Origin: Styela clava
Taxonomy: Eukaryota; Chordata; Ascidiacea; Stolidobranchia; Styelidae
NCBI RefSeq assembly: GCF_964204865.1
Contig: NC_135262.1
Coordinates: 8,928,001 to 8,992,000, forward strand
Reading direction: 5' to 3'
DNA: 64,000 nucleotides
Positions within the stretch are counted from its first letter, which is position 1. Every line of letters begins with the position of its first letter. Below are positions 25,531-38,779 of the stretch, piece by piece. The notes beneath the pieces are model-generated. The model saw only the letters and a list, made by a program, of their open reading frames with translations. It ran no database searches and was not told the origin of the DNA. The translations under genes and the position numbers were made by a program.

Positions 25531-25878
25531 TCGCCGGTTTGCTTTAATACTTCAAAATTTCTTTTGGTAATTTTGTGTGGACTGATTGTAATTTAATATA
25601 ACAATAAAATATAAAATGAAAGAATTTATTTATAAAAAAGCAAAATTTAGGATGGTAAATTGGGTCTCGCAGAACTCGGAAAAAAGTCAAAAAAGCGACT
25701 TTTTCGGTGTTCAAGTGCTGTGCATTTAAAAATGATAGTTTAATTAGTAGCAAAGAAATTAGAAAATTTTACAGCTAAAACAACCCAAAAAATCCTAACA
25801 CGAATAACATCAATGTGACAAAACGTTACACAGCGCTCTCCGTATTAAATGTGCTGTAATTCAAATTTGTAAGTTATA

Positions 25879-26140
25879 CCGTGTTTCCGCGAAAATAAGA
25901 CAGTGTCTTACTTCAATTTTCTTTTAGTGGATGTTTTTTATTTTCATTCATCAAAAATAAAGTACGAACGAAGTACGAAGTGGAGATTTACCAACTTCAG
26001 AAATATACAAAATATGAAAACCGATATCCATTTACTGATAAAAAAACACGTTTTTATTTACAGACAATACCGCTAAACAGCATGACCATATCATCATCCA
26101 CTGGATGTCTTGCAAGTCACTTATTTTCGGGTAAACGCGG
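25879..26140. mobile_element. TA-flanked MITE, internally deleted copy in U3
   Basis: CCGTGTTTCCGCGAAAATA at the left and TTATTTTCGGGTAAACGCGG at the right, with TA flanks. It is about 110 bp shorter than its relatives. Confidence 0.6.
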
Positions 26141-26255
26141 TATTTCGAAAATGTTTCTCGACGACTATAGCTTCGAAACTTATATAGAAATATTCACGAG
26201 GTGAATCATTGAACTTGACGAAAACTTCTTGAAAATTTTTTCCTTGCTATATATA

Positions 26256-26691
26256 CAGTGGTGAGCTTTAGCGGGAACGCACCGGAAAGGCGTTCCGTTC
26301 CGTCTGTTGGACATTTTACTGCATTTGCGTTCCTGTTGTTAAAATAAAATTGTGGTACAAAAAGTCTAGTTTCTCTGGTAAACTTAGTTATTAATTTATG
26401 TTTTGTTACATCATAATTCGTAAATCTTTTTACGTCACATCACGCAAATAAATAGTACAGCAGTAACGTGTAATAGATGTTTCCCCGACCTTTGACCCCA
26501 TGAAAACTTCTATGCCTTTCTAATAATAGGATTTGCATTAAATTGCTATGAATACTTTTATAATTTTACACAAACATATTTCATATAATTTCTTAGCAGT
26601 TCTGTAAATGTCCGCGTCGTGTTGTGAATATATTACATTTTTTGCGAATTAGGTGCGTTCCGGTTGTTCCATTTTTTCCAGCTCATCACTG
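26256..26691. mobile_element. hAT-like element, first of two adjacent insertions in U3
   Basis: It starts CAGTGGTGAGCTTTAGCG...GGAACGCACC and ends in the inverted counterpart (GGTGCGTTCCGG...GCTCATCACTG). It is absent from the matching points at about 6,200 and 21,930. The flanking duplication is blurred by the TA-rich target. Confidence 0.6.
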
Positions 26692-26699
26692 TTTATAGG

Positions 26700-27354
26700 T
26701 AGACTTACCACGTCCCAATTTAGGCGGGACAGTCCCGCTTTTTATCATATTGTCCAGCCGTCCCGACAAGTCAACCAAAAGTCCCGCTTTGGCGTTCAGC
26801 CATCCAGCATAATACACGAACATGTTCTAATCACTGTTGTTGCTGTGTAGCGCAACGCAAGCCTATTTACTGAAGGTGAATGCGTTATTCTGTTTGTTTC
26901 GTTGTTTCCCGCTAACATTGTTAGCGAACGTATCACATGTAAAATCAATTCTAATTGGTCCTGTTCGGACGTTCACGTGAATGTAACATTGAACAACGTT
27001 TTTTTGAAGGTGTTATCTACAGAAAAGCTTGCTTGGGCGAATAAGTAAATTCTCAATACTTGGAAACGGCAGACTATTTTATTATTCTTTTTGCTGTACA
27101 TAAAAAATCTAAATTCGGATCATTTGTATCTTTAGCCTATATTCCATCTATTTTTCGAACTGAACCCGATATTTAGACAGAGAATACATATGCGCATGAA
27201 CTCTCGATGACAATATGGTCAATAAAGACAGCCGGGATGGCTTTAAATGTAGGCCAATGTAGTGAAATCGGAAACTGTAAAGTTACAGAATCACATCTAA
27301 GGGGTCGTGTCCTTGGAGGCGTCCCGCTTTGAAGTCAAAAATTATGGTAACCCT
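26700..27354. mobile_element. hAT-like element, second of two adjacent insertions in U3
   Basis: It starts TAGACTTACCACGTCCC and ends CGTCCCGC...ATTATGGTAACCCTA (inverted). The flanks TTTATAGG (26,692-26,699) and TATATAGG (27,355-27,362) agree in 7 of 8 bases. It has no convincing reading frame. Confidence 0.6.
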
Positions 27355-28453
27355 ATATATAGGCCTATGGCGCAATGTATTTTTCGGCTGGTCTAAACAA
27401 ACCTGGTATTAAGAAGGTATCGCTTTTGCATTGTTTACCAGATTTAATACACCACGCATGAGACCGAGGGCTCATGGTCAAATTAATACGAACGAGCACA
27501 TTCCTGCACCACTACCTCAAAATGTTTAGTATTCCTTGATCGATAGTTGGACTGTTTATGACGCCATAATAATATCCAGCATGACAACCTTTAATGCAAC
27601 GTTTATGATTGGCTAATAACGCGGTAGCTCTTGCGAAAATTATGATGCAAATTGTGACATACCCATTTATTTGTGTGATTTTTCAATTTAATTTAGGACG
27701 ATGTTCTATATTACATTAATAATCATTAAATAATAAACAAATAGGGGACTTATTTCCAAGACAAACCAATGAGAATTCTGAACTTTGACACGAACATCGA
27801 TATTACGCAACAATGAATTTGACAGAGTTGCGATGGATACTTGGATCACCTTGGAGACCTGAGCAATCGGATTTTGCAATTTATTTTTGTCCGGCGACGG
27901 TGGGCTGATTTTCGACAGGAGGGTGACGTTTGTCGAACAGTTGGAGAATGAATGATGAATGACTTTTATTTAGCTCCTATAACCTTGTTACTTTTATGGT
28001 AAAGTTTTAAATCTAAAAATTAAATTTCAGTTCAACTTATACTTTAATACTGGTGGTGCCGGCAGTAAGAAACTAAGGTTATCGTTAGTTAGAACTGTGT
28101 CCTAATTTTAGTGCGAATTTTTAAAATGTCCCTTCAATATCGGAAGATGGCAATAATCAAATGAAATGTTAAAAAGGGGGGATCAGTCATTGTATGCCTA
28201 CAAATTATCGTACCTTATACTTAATCATTTAGGACATCAAATGGCTGGGATTTTTACTTTTCACTAATTTTTCATAGGTTGTTATCTGACCCCTTGTCTG
28301 TAAATACGAAGCAACTTATTGAAGTCTTACAATGTCTGTACTGCACTATCTTACACAATGGTTCTAACAATTGTTTTGGTCACTATATTTTTCAGATTTA
28401 ATCCAAACTAGACTACTTCTGATATTAAAGTAACATAGTTACTATATTGTGAC

Positions 28454-29765
28454 ATGGGTTGCCCTTGTTCTAAGTTTTCATCAGAGGATGAAGATGGCGA
28501 AGAAGTTATTGAGGTAAGTAAATCAGTTGAGGGTAATGTGACGGAATTGAATGTTTTGGCAGATGAAGGAATTCGTGATCAAGACATTGATATGGAGATG
28601 GTGAAGGAAATGATTGAGCAGGTGATTGAGGATGCGAGGAAGGTGTTGAAGGCAGAGGCAGACCGAATGAAAGATAGATTAGAAGACAAAGACAGCAGCG
28701 CGGAAAAGGATACGAAAGAAAAGCTGGAAATACACCGTAGAGGTATCTACACTAAATAATCGCCATTGATTGAATTCAGAGATGTAAGGCGTGCCAAGAA
28801 ACAAAACTTTCTTGAGAATACTTGAATACAGGCCTATGTGATTTCATGTATTTTGGGTTATATTATTATCATTCTACTTTTTTTATTTTCTCTAGAACGG
28901 AGCATCTAACAAATTTGTCCAAATATAACATGTTTCCATATTATTTTAGTGCAATCTACTATGTGCTCTGACGAAGAAGACGCAAAGAAGATTGGGATCA
29001 GTTGGTCAGACGCGATTCGCCAGCAGGTATTTTTTCTAGATTTATCATTTAAAACCTATTTACTTACATAAAAAATATTTACTTGAATATAAAAATATTT
29101 TTCCAGTCGTGGAAGATTAACGGAGGACGTTTGTTTTCGGAAACATCTGTTTTCGATTCAGAAGATTCGTCGTGGACATTAGAAATTAAAGAAAAGGTGC
29201 GATTATCAAATGGAAAGGTTTATTTTCATAAAATTGTGCTAAATTAAATATAAGCCTGATTGTGAAATTTGTTTTAAATTGTCTTGTCAGCAGTCGCCTT
29301 TGATATTAAACTGAAGTCAATCTGACGCAATCACGAAATGCATTGAAACTATTATTTGAGTTGAATTTAATGTTGTAATATTTTTATTCAAAACTATTTT
29401 TATTTTCCATATGTTTCTGATGAAGCTCGCATGCCTACGCTCTCAAGATACAATATGTCATCGAAAATATTTGGTGAATGGCAATATCTTTTACGTTGAC
29501 AAGAAGAAGAGATTGGATTCATTAAGAAGAAAGACCATACACGAGCCAAGAGGACGAGGGAGAATCCTACAATATCAACGAAGGTATAAATATAATGAAC
29601 TTCCAAATGAATTGTTTTCTTTACAGTGGGTTAAGTGAATTACAGCATTTTGCGTCTTGTTTTCGCTATTTCTTTATAATTATTCGAATTTAATTAAAAA
29701 TTCATTTTAGCTCATGTTATTACATTTTCAGATCTTACATCGACGAGGACTTCAACGAAGAATAA
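28454..29765 (+). CDS. MGC-C: second intact MGC-family gene, five exons
   Basis: Exons 28454-28742, 28950-29026, 29107-29196, 29426-29583 and 29732-29765 (TAA), all GT-AG, giving 215 codons in frame. It has the same layout as MGC-B: N-terminal MGCPCSKFSSEDEDGEE (predicted myristoyl plus palmitoyl anchor), acidic start, helical middle (EMVKEMIEQVIEDARKVL), then the ISWSDAIRQQ / SWKINGGRLFSE / NGNIFYVDKKKRLDSL region and a basic-acidic tail ending DEDFNEE. Compared with MGC-B it lacks two codons in exon 1 and has a shorter last exon. Exon sequences are very similar while other family members are broken, which suggests these two are the maintained copies. Function is unknown. Confidence 0.75.
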
Positions 29766-30522
29766 TTTTACTTATTAGCAATATTTTATTCAATTATTTT
29801 ATTCATTTATAGTTTCCTATACTGTTTTAATTTTAATATTTTCGGTGTATATTTGTTTCCATTTTTATTCAGAAATGTCGCCGTGTATTTTATTCGGTCA
29901 AATGTGAAAACATAATTTAGATATGTTACCATAAAAATTCCCGATACACACGCCCATTTTGCGTTATTCAGCATATTTCAATAATCTACGAACCATATAA
30001 ATATACGACGCTGAGTATACGTGGGTAAACTCAAATTTAAGAATTATTGTTCGAACGAAATTTAATAAACTGCTGGTACTTACTCATATATTCTATGTTT
30101 TTTTAATCATATTTTCGAATTTTGCTCAAGTCAAGCTCGACCACAAGAGTTATGCATTTATTGACCGAGTGCAATGCGTGTTATATTTCTGAATCGTTTT
30201 GCATTTTAACTTCGCATAGAGTGCTTTAAAAATGAAAAATTTTTAAAACATGTATCGCCAATTGTTATTTTTTTTTTTATATAAAACGTTCAAAATATTT
30301 TAATCAACGTTTGAATATGTTGCGTAAACTGAATTTTTATTATTATTTTTTTTTTATATTTTACACCTGACAATGTGAGGCATTTATCAATTTCATGTGA
30401 AGATTTTATGTTTATATTTTGTAGTCTTGTTGCGTATCTTTAATGTATATTCAAATTTGGTTTAATATTGCGTTCATGAGTTATTTGCCAACCATCAGTG
30501 AGAGAAGATTGTTCCTCTAAGT

Positions 30523-31241
30523 CAGGGCTTTCCAACCTTTTTCGCCATGAACCCCTAAATTTTTTTTAAATTCGTATGGACCCACAAGTGTTCATTGGAG
30601 ATGTCCAAGTTAAATCACTTGCTGTCTTGATAGAACTATTCAGGTTTAATGTAATCAGTATTATTACCATATTTGATTGGACTGACGGGAAGGTATGCCT
30701 GTGGTCCTTGCTTGTTGCGTTTAAGCTTTTCATTTTGTTTGGTTCTGGTACTAAGTTTGCATATTAATTTTGATTCCAATTTTAAATATTCTATGATCAA
30801 AGCACTTTACTTAGTGTAGCTAAGATAGATTTATTCAATTATTTTCCTTTTCAATTCAAAACCCTAAGACACCTCACATAGATTTGGACAGTTTTGTCCC
30901 CCGACTGTCCGCGAGTTTCCTAGTACTCAAAACAAATAGTCTTTATTGAATATATTGAAGTTTTTAAATTCTCTAACAAAATTTATTGGTAAGAAAACTA
31001 ACAGAAGTTACATTGAGAACCTTGTGGCTGCTTGTTATCCGCAAGCATCGAGATCCAATTGACCACTAATCCAACTTTCGCTGCTCTTTCGTTTATTTCA
31101 GTTTATTCAACAACATATGAAAAATGCAACAACTTTAATGAAATGTACTCATTTATTATATTTAGCACTTTATCTGTGGACCCCCTTGCAATTATGCTGT
31201 GGACCCCTGGGGCTTCACCTGGACACCGTTGGGAAGCCCTG
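30523..31241. mobile_element. hAT-type MITE, 719 bp, copy in U3
   Basis: Ends CAGGGCTTTCC and GGGAAGCCCTG, with flanks CTCTAAGT and TTCTAAGT (7 of 8 bases alike). Near-identical to 8,724-9,441 at the same position relative to the MGC gene, so the two were copied by segmental duplication rather than by transposition. Confidence 0.85.
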
Positions 31242-32330
31242 TTCTAAGTTGTAAATCATAACTCGGGACATAAATAAAATTGAGGAATCTAGTTTAAATG
31301 GTTTTGTGAATTGCTTGTATTCGACAATTGCTTCTTATAAGAGTTATATTATGCCATTGTAATTGATTCTATCCTGGAATCGACATTAATATTAAGATTT
31401 AAAACTTATAATTCAACAAATAACTTCAATTTGTTGCGTTTTACGAAATTGATTTCTAGAAGTCGAATTATTTGATTGGAGAAATTTTACAAATGACAAA
31501 CAGTTTGAATACGGCATCTTTGAAAGTAATTTGTGTTTGTGTTTACTGTCAACCTTGTTCACTTCATCTACAATGCAATACTATCAAATTTAATGTCATT
31601 TTATTGAAATATTTATCGTATAATAACACAATATGTTTCTGATGCCTTTTTATCTTTCAATAATGATTGAACAACAAATTTAATATTGTAATTTATTATT
31701 TTAGAATTTTTTATATTTTTTTATTGTATTTAGAAACGCAAAAGTTTTAATTCTATAAAAATTTGCAAATTAATTGAAGTTCCATCAATATCAGGCATGA
31801 ATCATAATTAGTTACGTATGTTTGAGTGCATATGTTTTACATGATATCACTTTATTCTTTGATAATTATCGGCAGGTTTGTCCATGGGACATATATTTCA
31901 TCCCATTCCCATCCCATGGGAATCCCATAAGAATAAAATTCAATAAAAATTGTTAAGTTTAAGTTTAGCGTGTTCTAAATAGAGCTACATGTACGAAGAG
32001 ACATTCAAAACAACGAGGAGTTTGTTAACTTTATATTCATAACTATTATACATGTGTCCAGCAGCCCCTTCACGAAGTATATTGTTAATGCTATTTATAA
32101 ATATCTTGCTCTTTATAAGTAACAAGAGGGCTATGCTTAAATATATATGAAATTTATTTACCAACATTTGCCCGAAAATCAAAGAGTTTTCGTGTCCCAT
32201 GGGAAATCCAAATGTGTCACATTGCAATCCTTCCTACAGCCCAGTGTTTCCCAAATTTGTTTGACCGTCGTGCCAAAATCATCAGCCAAATTTATGAATT
32301 ATGTAGCTAATGCTTGTTCCTACCTATTTT
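31242..32330. other. Spacer between hAT MITE and MGC-D2
   Basis: Near-identical copy of 9,442-10,530, with the same CCCATGGGA palindromes at about 31,880-31,925 and 32,197-32,205. No supported gene. Confidence 0.6.
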
Positions 32331-32396
32331 TTTTAGATTTAATTTTGATTCAAACCGTATTGCTGCCAATTCTAAACTTAGTGCTTCAATTAAGTC

Positions 32397-33527
32397 ATGG
32401 GTTGTCCATGTTCAAAGTGATTGCGAGAAAATAAAGATGATGTCGAGTACAGGAAAATGTGATACTGATGAGATGGTCAATGTGAAAAGAGAGATACTAG
32501 AAGACAAAAACAACACCACGTAAAGGGCCATAAAAGAAATGCTAAAAATGCAAGACAGAGGTATATACATAATGTATATTAATTGGTTTTAGAGAATTTT
32601 CATCTGGTCAAGAAATAAAGCTTTATCCAGAATATACGTGATTTTTCCATTTTAGATAATATATTTCCATTTTACTTTTTTACACTTATTGATTTTACGC
32701 AAACATAATATATGTGTTTTAATATTATTTTAGTGCAATCTACTGCGTGTTATGACAAACGTGACGCAAAGATTATCGGTATCAGTTAATCAGATGCGAT
32801 TCGCCAACATGTATTTTTTCCAGATTTAATATTTTCAACCTACCTTCTTGTATACAAAAATTATTACTAAAATCTAAAATAATTTTTCACCATCGCAGAA
32901 AATCAACGGAGGACGTTTAGTTTCCGAAACATCTGTTTTTGACTTGGGAATTAAAGAAAAGGTGCGATTATCACTTAAAAAGAAATTCTTCCAAAAGATC
33001 GTAGTAAATTAATATATGCTTTGTTGAAAACTTTTGCTTTGAATTGTCTTGTCAGCAGTCGCCTTTGATATAAAACTGAAGTCAATCTGACGTCATCTTT
33101 ACTACTCATCCATTCAAAATGCATTCAAACTGGTATTTGAGCTGAATTTGAGGTTGTAATTTTTTTATTCAAAGCTTTTTTTATTTTTTTTTGATGAAGA
33201 TTGCATGCCTACGTTCTCAAGACACATTATGCCATGAGAAATATTTGGTGAATGGCATTACCTTTTACGCAAGGGAAAGAGATTGGATTCATTGAAAAGA
33301 AGGACCATTCACGAGCCAAGAGGACGACGGAGAATATCAACGAAGGTACAAATATAAAGAATTTTCATGAACTTCATCTTTGCAGTTGGTTTGATAAATT
33401 GCATCATTTTGCGTATTTTTCACTTTTTCATTCGACTGTAGTTTTGGAATTCAATAAATTTATATTAGCCCATGTTTTTTTCATTTTCAGATCTTACATC
33501 AATGAGGACTTGAGCAACGAACATTAA
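32397..33527 (+). pseudogene. MGC-D2: decayed full-length MGC copy
   Basis: Exon equivalents are 32,397-32,560, about 32,734-32,810, about 32,892-32,962, 33,200-33,345 and 33,491-33,527. ATGGGTTGTCCATGTTCAAAG is followed by TGA (stop after MGCPCSK). Exon 1 is much shorter than in MGC-B. Exon 2 has TAA at the Trp codon and no donor. Exon 3 lacks part of its middle and its first Ser-Trp codons, and exon 4 has small deletions. The last exon still reads SYINEDLSNEH and stop. It shares its first stop and exon 2 lesions with MGC-D1, so these predate the U1/U3 split. Confidence 0.8.
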
Positions 33528-33851
33528 AACCATTTTCTTACTCAATGTTTATTTTTTTATGTTTTTTTATTTATTTAATGCGATATATCGATTTTTATTT
33601 ATCCACGCCGTTTCATTTTTTTCTTACAATTTCCGATACTTTTTTAATAATTTCTATACATACACGTTGAAGCATTTTATACATGGTCATTATTTAACAT
33701 TCTCAATTTCTTCATAGTTTTTTCACGCCTTTGCATTTGTTTTGAACGATTTTCCTGAGAATCTGTTCATTATTCCACTGACTCCCAGAGATATCTATCT
33801 TGTGGTTGAATAATTAAGATTCTTTCGGTCTGACGAATAAGTTGTGTAAAT
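33528..33851. other. Boundary between U3 and U4
   Basis: AT-rich sequence with no gene. Near-identity to window position 1 starts at 33,852. The matching part of U1 would lie left of the window. Confidence 0.5.
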
Positions 33852-34737
33852 TGAAATATTTCTTATCATCATTTATATGTTGTAGAGAACATGTTAACTG
33901 CTGTAGCAGTATTTGACTATTACATTGTACTATACAGTATAACTTTTTGGTTTGATGCATACCTTTAATTTTGTTCATGCTTACTTTATTAAAGCAATAA
34001 AACAGTATTATTCTTCCAAGCGTCTGTGACAAATGATTGTTATAATTCATAACTTGAGAAGTAAATATTTAGTTTCAATAGACTTCGAAATTTTTAGTAT
34101 TTTGATATGCAATTCAATACCATCAAGCCAAACAAAAATTGACATCTTTGGAATCCAAAATTCCTGTTCGTGTATTTTATCGCAAAATGTACAAATGATA
34201 TCAGGAAATATATTTATAACGACAAGCAGAACTTTTTAATACAACGCATATAATTCGAACATTTTTTAAGGTTGAAACATGTTTACAATGAACAATCCTT
34301 TTAATTGGTAAATCCTCAGAAGCAGGTATTTAAATTCTGAAATATATTTACATCTTTGAAAGTTAAATTATCCGGAGATGCTATTGATTCAATGCATAAC
34401 GTTACATAACAATTACAGCAATGATATTTATTTCAATGTTCGATAAACTCGACTAGTACAATGCATAGCATGAAAAATATATTTTGAAACACGATGACCC
34501 ATGTATTGGAATGTTTTATTTTATTTAAACTAGAATATACACTACTTTTTAAAATAAGCCATTTAAAAACTGTAGTAGGAAAAATATATCTGAAACTTCA
34601 AACTTTTCCCTCAAATATTCCACAACTTTTTTGTATTTAGTTTATATCATTAAACAATGTGACAGCTATAGCTAGTCACTTTACCAACAACATATTATGG
34701 TAATAGACGTAATATAAAAGCGTATTTTGCAGTAAAA

Positions 34738-37613
34738 CTAAATTTTTATTCTTATTTTCATTTCTGTGAATTTAAGTGAATAATAATGGCCTTTCCAAGC
34801 ACTCCATTCCACACCATCAGCGTAAGAATCATGATTTCCTCCTACGAAGTAATGGCCGTTAAGGTTGGAAGAATGGCACGCACTGTACCACCAGGCTCCT
34901 TTATACAACACTGCACAATTGCCAACGTGGTCATCGTAATCTCTATCTTTCGTAGTGAAATTGGATCCATTGTGTCGACAAAATGAATCACCAGCATTCC
35001 CCGAGTATCCACTTACGTAGAGAGTATAATATGATGCCGCATTTGCTACTCGAAAGTTCCTGGATGTGGAAAATATTCAATTTACCCGGGAATCTATCGC
35101 CACATCCATGTGAAAGCTAGTATAAACGTTGGTAGACTTTCTATTGTATCGAAAACCTCACTTATAAACAAACTGCTTTTGAACTAGTTAAAAATTAATT
35201 ATTGGACAAATAACTTATCTATTTGGGTAGACAAACCCAAATAGTTTTAAAAAACGTTCAAAATGTTCTTTCACCCATATCTTTTGATGTATATATTTAA
35301 TTTTTAAAAATCTATCAATTATTCCAATTACTGTCTGTTTGTAAAGTGCAGTTTCAAATAGATCCCAATAAGTGTAAAATGTTTAATAGGCATGATTAAG
35401 TAGAAATACGTATTAGTTAACGCAATTTTAATCGATAAATTCATAACTCACGAATATCTTGCGTAGCGTTTATTTCCTTCCCAATCCTCCATGTCAATCA
35501 ATAGTTCGTAGCTGTTGGAAGAAGTTAATTGATGCAAAGTTTCAAGACCTACAAGAAGTGATAAAATTTATAAGACATACATACAAAAATAGTATCTTGT
35601 CGGATGTTTACTGCCGCAATCCAATTTCTAAGCTATGAGTAGAGGATTGTTTTAATTCATTAATTAATTTACTACCACTATACAAAAGGTTTGTTTCAGT
35701 TACAATGTTACCGATTCTATAAATAAATGAAAACGCAAGGCGCTTGTGTGGAGTAAGCTGTGGAGATGTCGAAATTTTATTGTGCATGATGAAATAAATA
35801 TCGGGTCTAAGTTTTTCAAACTTTTAATCCGTATCGCCTTCCAGAAACTTCAAACACTCGTGCACACAATCCACAGTTGTTTTATAAAATGCACCTAGAT
35901 TTGCTTTCAACGCATTTCATTAATTTATTACGTTCGATTTTTGTCACAGAGATGTTATTATGTTTTTTGCATTGATATGTGACTTGGCGGGTCACCGAAA
36001 ACACATTGTGGGCACTTTGTGACCTGACTGGTCAGTTGTTCGCCATCCCTGGTCTAGACCTAAACAGTGATTCAGATTTTGTTTATGCTGTACAAAGCTA
36101 TCATACCAAGCCAATGCTCATTCGGCGTTTCCCCGAATCCAATTACATAATCATTCCAATCACGATAGAAATTGACTAAGCTATTCATTCGACGTTGAAA
36201 CACCTAATGTAAAGAAGTACATGGTTACCTTATTATGCAGATGTCTTAGCAGGATAATATTAGAACAAGAACATTTTATTACTTATAGCATACATTCATA
36301 ATTATCAGGTAGTAAAGTTTGTAAACACAAGTCAATCTTACCCCTTCCTACAACATTTTATTTGTCGTTAATTAGGTAGAATATAGGTAGATTAGAATAT
36401 ATCCAAATTACAATTTAGTATTGATATAAAACTATTTTCACTTGATATTTCCCTAAAATTTATATAGAATATACATACCAGCCATGCCCCTCCATCAGTT
36501 GTTTGGTCACAATAAACATCTTTGTTCACAATGATGTCATCACCCTTGAAAACCCCGCCAGTTCCATTCCATATTTTTGCATCTCTTTGAAATAATTTAT
36601 CACAATATGATCCTTTATCTAGAAAGAAAATTAGGAAAAAAAATTTTTAAAAATATATAAGCAAGCATTAAAATAATGTTAATGCTCGTCTTCATAAAAC
36701 TAGTTGCAGAGCGATAACAAAAGAGGAACGTGCGTATATATTTCTTATGAAGCAACATCAACTCGCAAAAATCAACATGAGAGTGAAATGTTTCCTATTG
36801 GAAATATAAGATTACACAACGGGCGAAACCAGACCAAAGAAATTACGAAAAATCAGATTGGCGTCAAAACACATTTATCTGCAACAACGGCAATTTGAAA
36901 GCGATTCTCAAAGTGGTTCAAACGTAAAATAATTCATTGTTCCAACAGCAACCAAAATATTAAGACGGTTTATGGTTCCAAAGCTACCTTTTCTCTTAGC
37001 AGATGCAACTCTTAGTTTTAGATTAGTAACTATTTCTGTAAAAAAATAAGAATATATTACATAATAGGAAATGATAAATGACAATAACATATATTTCAAC
37101 ACAAATATAGGTTTGGTTAAACCCAGATGGAAATATTCCGAAACATTATTTGCTTTTCTTGATAATTACCGCTTGCCTTGAATATATATTACATTTAGCT
37201 TAGGGCATTCCTTTTGAAATCGTGTCTGAAATTCATGTTCGGGTTCTATTGAATTGGTACGAATAAGTTGTCAATAATAAAGAAAATTGGCAAATTATAT
37301 CGAATATTAGAAAAAAAAAATGGTGATAATTGTAGAGTCAAAATAGTATTTTCTAATACAAACTCGAGAATGTTAACCTTATTGATCAGGATTTTCACAA
37401 AAACCTTCGGATACGAAACGACCGTTTTTCCACTTGTGTACGCATATTCCACCTACATGTATATTTATGAATAAATGAAAGAGCAAGAATTGAATTAGGT
37501 TGATTTTTTATTGATAGAACACCATGCAAAAGTATAAAATTTCACTCACCTGTTATGTTGATTGACATCAACAATCCGAGCATAACAACAACCACGCGAA
37601 AAATGATCTTCAC
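34738..37613 (-). pseudogene. FReD3: full-length fibrinogen-domain gene with start and stop lesions
   Basis: All seven exon equivalents are present with good splice sites: 37,613-37,550, 37,452-37,378, 37,029-36,988, 36,618-36,479, 36,203-36,107, 35,548-35,452 and 35,059-34,738. Three defects are visible. The initiator ATG is GTG (37,613-37,611). The last full codon of exon 2 is TAA (37,381-37,379) where FReD1 has GAA. The acceptor-like TAG just upstream of the FReD1 start has become TTG. A downstream in-frame ATG in exon 1 would still meet the exon 2 stop. The domain exons are open. GGGW is GGAW in exon 4. Most likely a recent pseudogene. Confidence 0.8.
35938..36051. mobile_element. Remnant of a hAT-type MITE in a FReD3 intron
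   Basis: Same remnant as at 2,080-2,193. Confidence 0.5.
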
Positions 37614-38779
37614 TTTTGCTTCCAATAGAAGAGGTTACAATCATCAAATATTCGCATTCACATTTACTGCTTTACCATACTAATATTTGATTAGAAATAA
37701 CTTCTGGAACTTTAAAATCAATCTCATCTTAATCAGATATAAAAGTTATCCTAGCCCCAAGCACCTGTTCAAAAGCAAGTTCTATGCAATTGTATGTAAT
37801 TTTTAGAAGTTCGCGACTGCATGGCACTTGGTATAACCTCATACTCATGTTTAAATTATAATTTTTTCGCTAATCGTTACTAAAACCAATTCAAAGTTTG
37901 CCATACAAAGGGTATTGTGTTTATTACCACGAAGGGTATGGCTTGTTCGTGACTTGCTTTTTTCGTTGCACATCAAGTATTGAGCGGGTTTTCATAATGC
38001 AACTTCGCCTCGTCAAAACACATTAACCTGGTTTCCTTCCACGAATCATACCCACGCGGATGGATGACGTGCTAAAACAACACTAACGTGCGCTACAAGG
38101 CAAATTGCCCTGGTTTAATTTAACGATTGGGGTTCAACGTTTATAGCATATCTTCGATCAAACATACATACTATGCGATTGCTTTTTTATGGTTTTCAAT
38201 CGGAAATTTCGGTTATTATTTTTCATTTTTACGTACGGCATATGACTAATATTATATTTTTATCACTGGTGGTTGAGAGCTGAAATTCAAATAATGTTTA
38301 TAAAAATCGTGTTACGCTTTTATTGCTTCTTCGGTGGACAAAAGCATCATCATTTAATCTCTTGTTAGAAGCGTCACCAAATACTACTCCTGAAAGATTT
38401 TCATCATTGAAGTTTTGCAAGAAAAAAATCTGATTGTGATCTCAGCTAGTTTGTTATCACGGGTGAAATGAATAATAGGTTTAAATATTTACAACACAAT
38501 AATATAGAAAACCGTTCCAACGCCTCGCATATTTGAGTTCACTTAAGTGCAAGAGGAACGGATTCCATGATGGTTTTCACTCACCTAGCGAACCTGAGTG
38601 GCAATTCCAAAATCCTGATATTTTAAAGTAACATTTTTAGTATAAATTGAATGATAAAATAATTTCCGATAATTTTTGTTGGAATATAACGGACATTATA
38701 GAAACTGTTCTAATGGCCTAAGAAGGTTGCGACAACTAAAAAACTATGTAAAGTTTTAATTCTGTGATTGTGTAAACTT

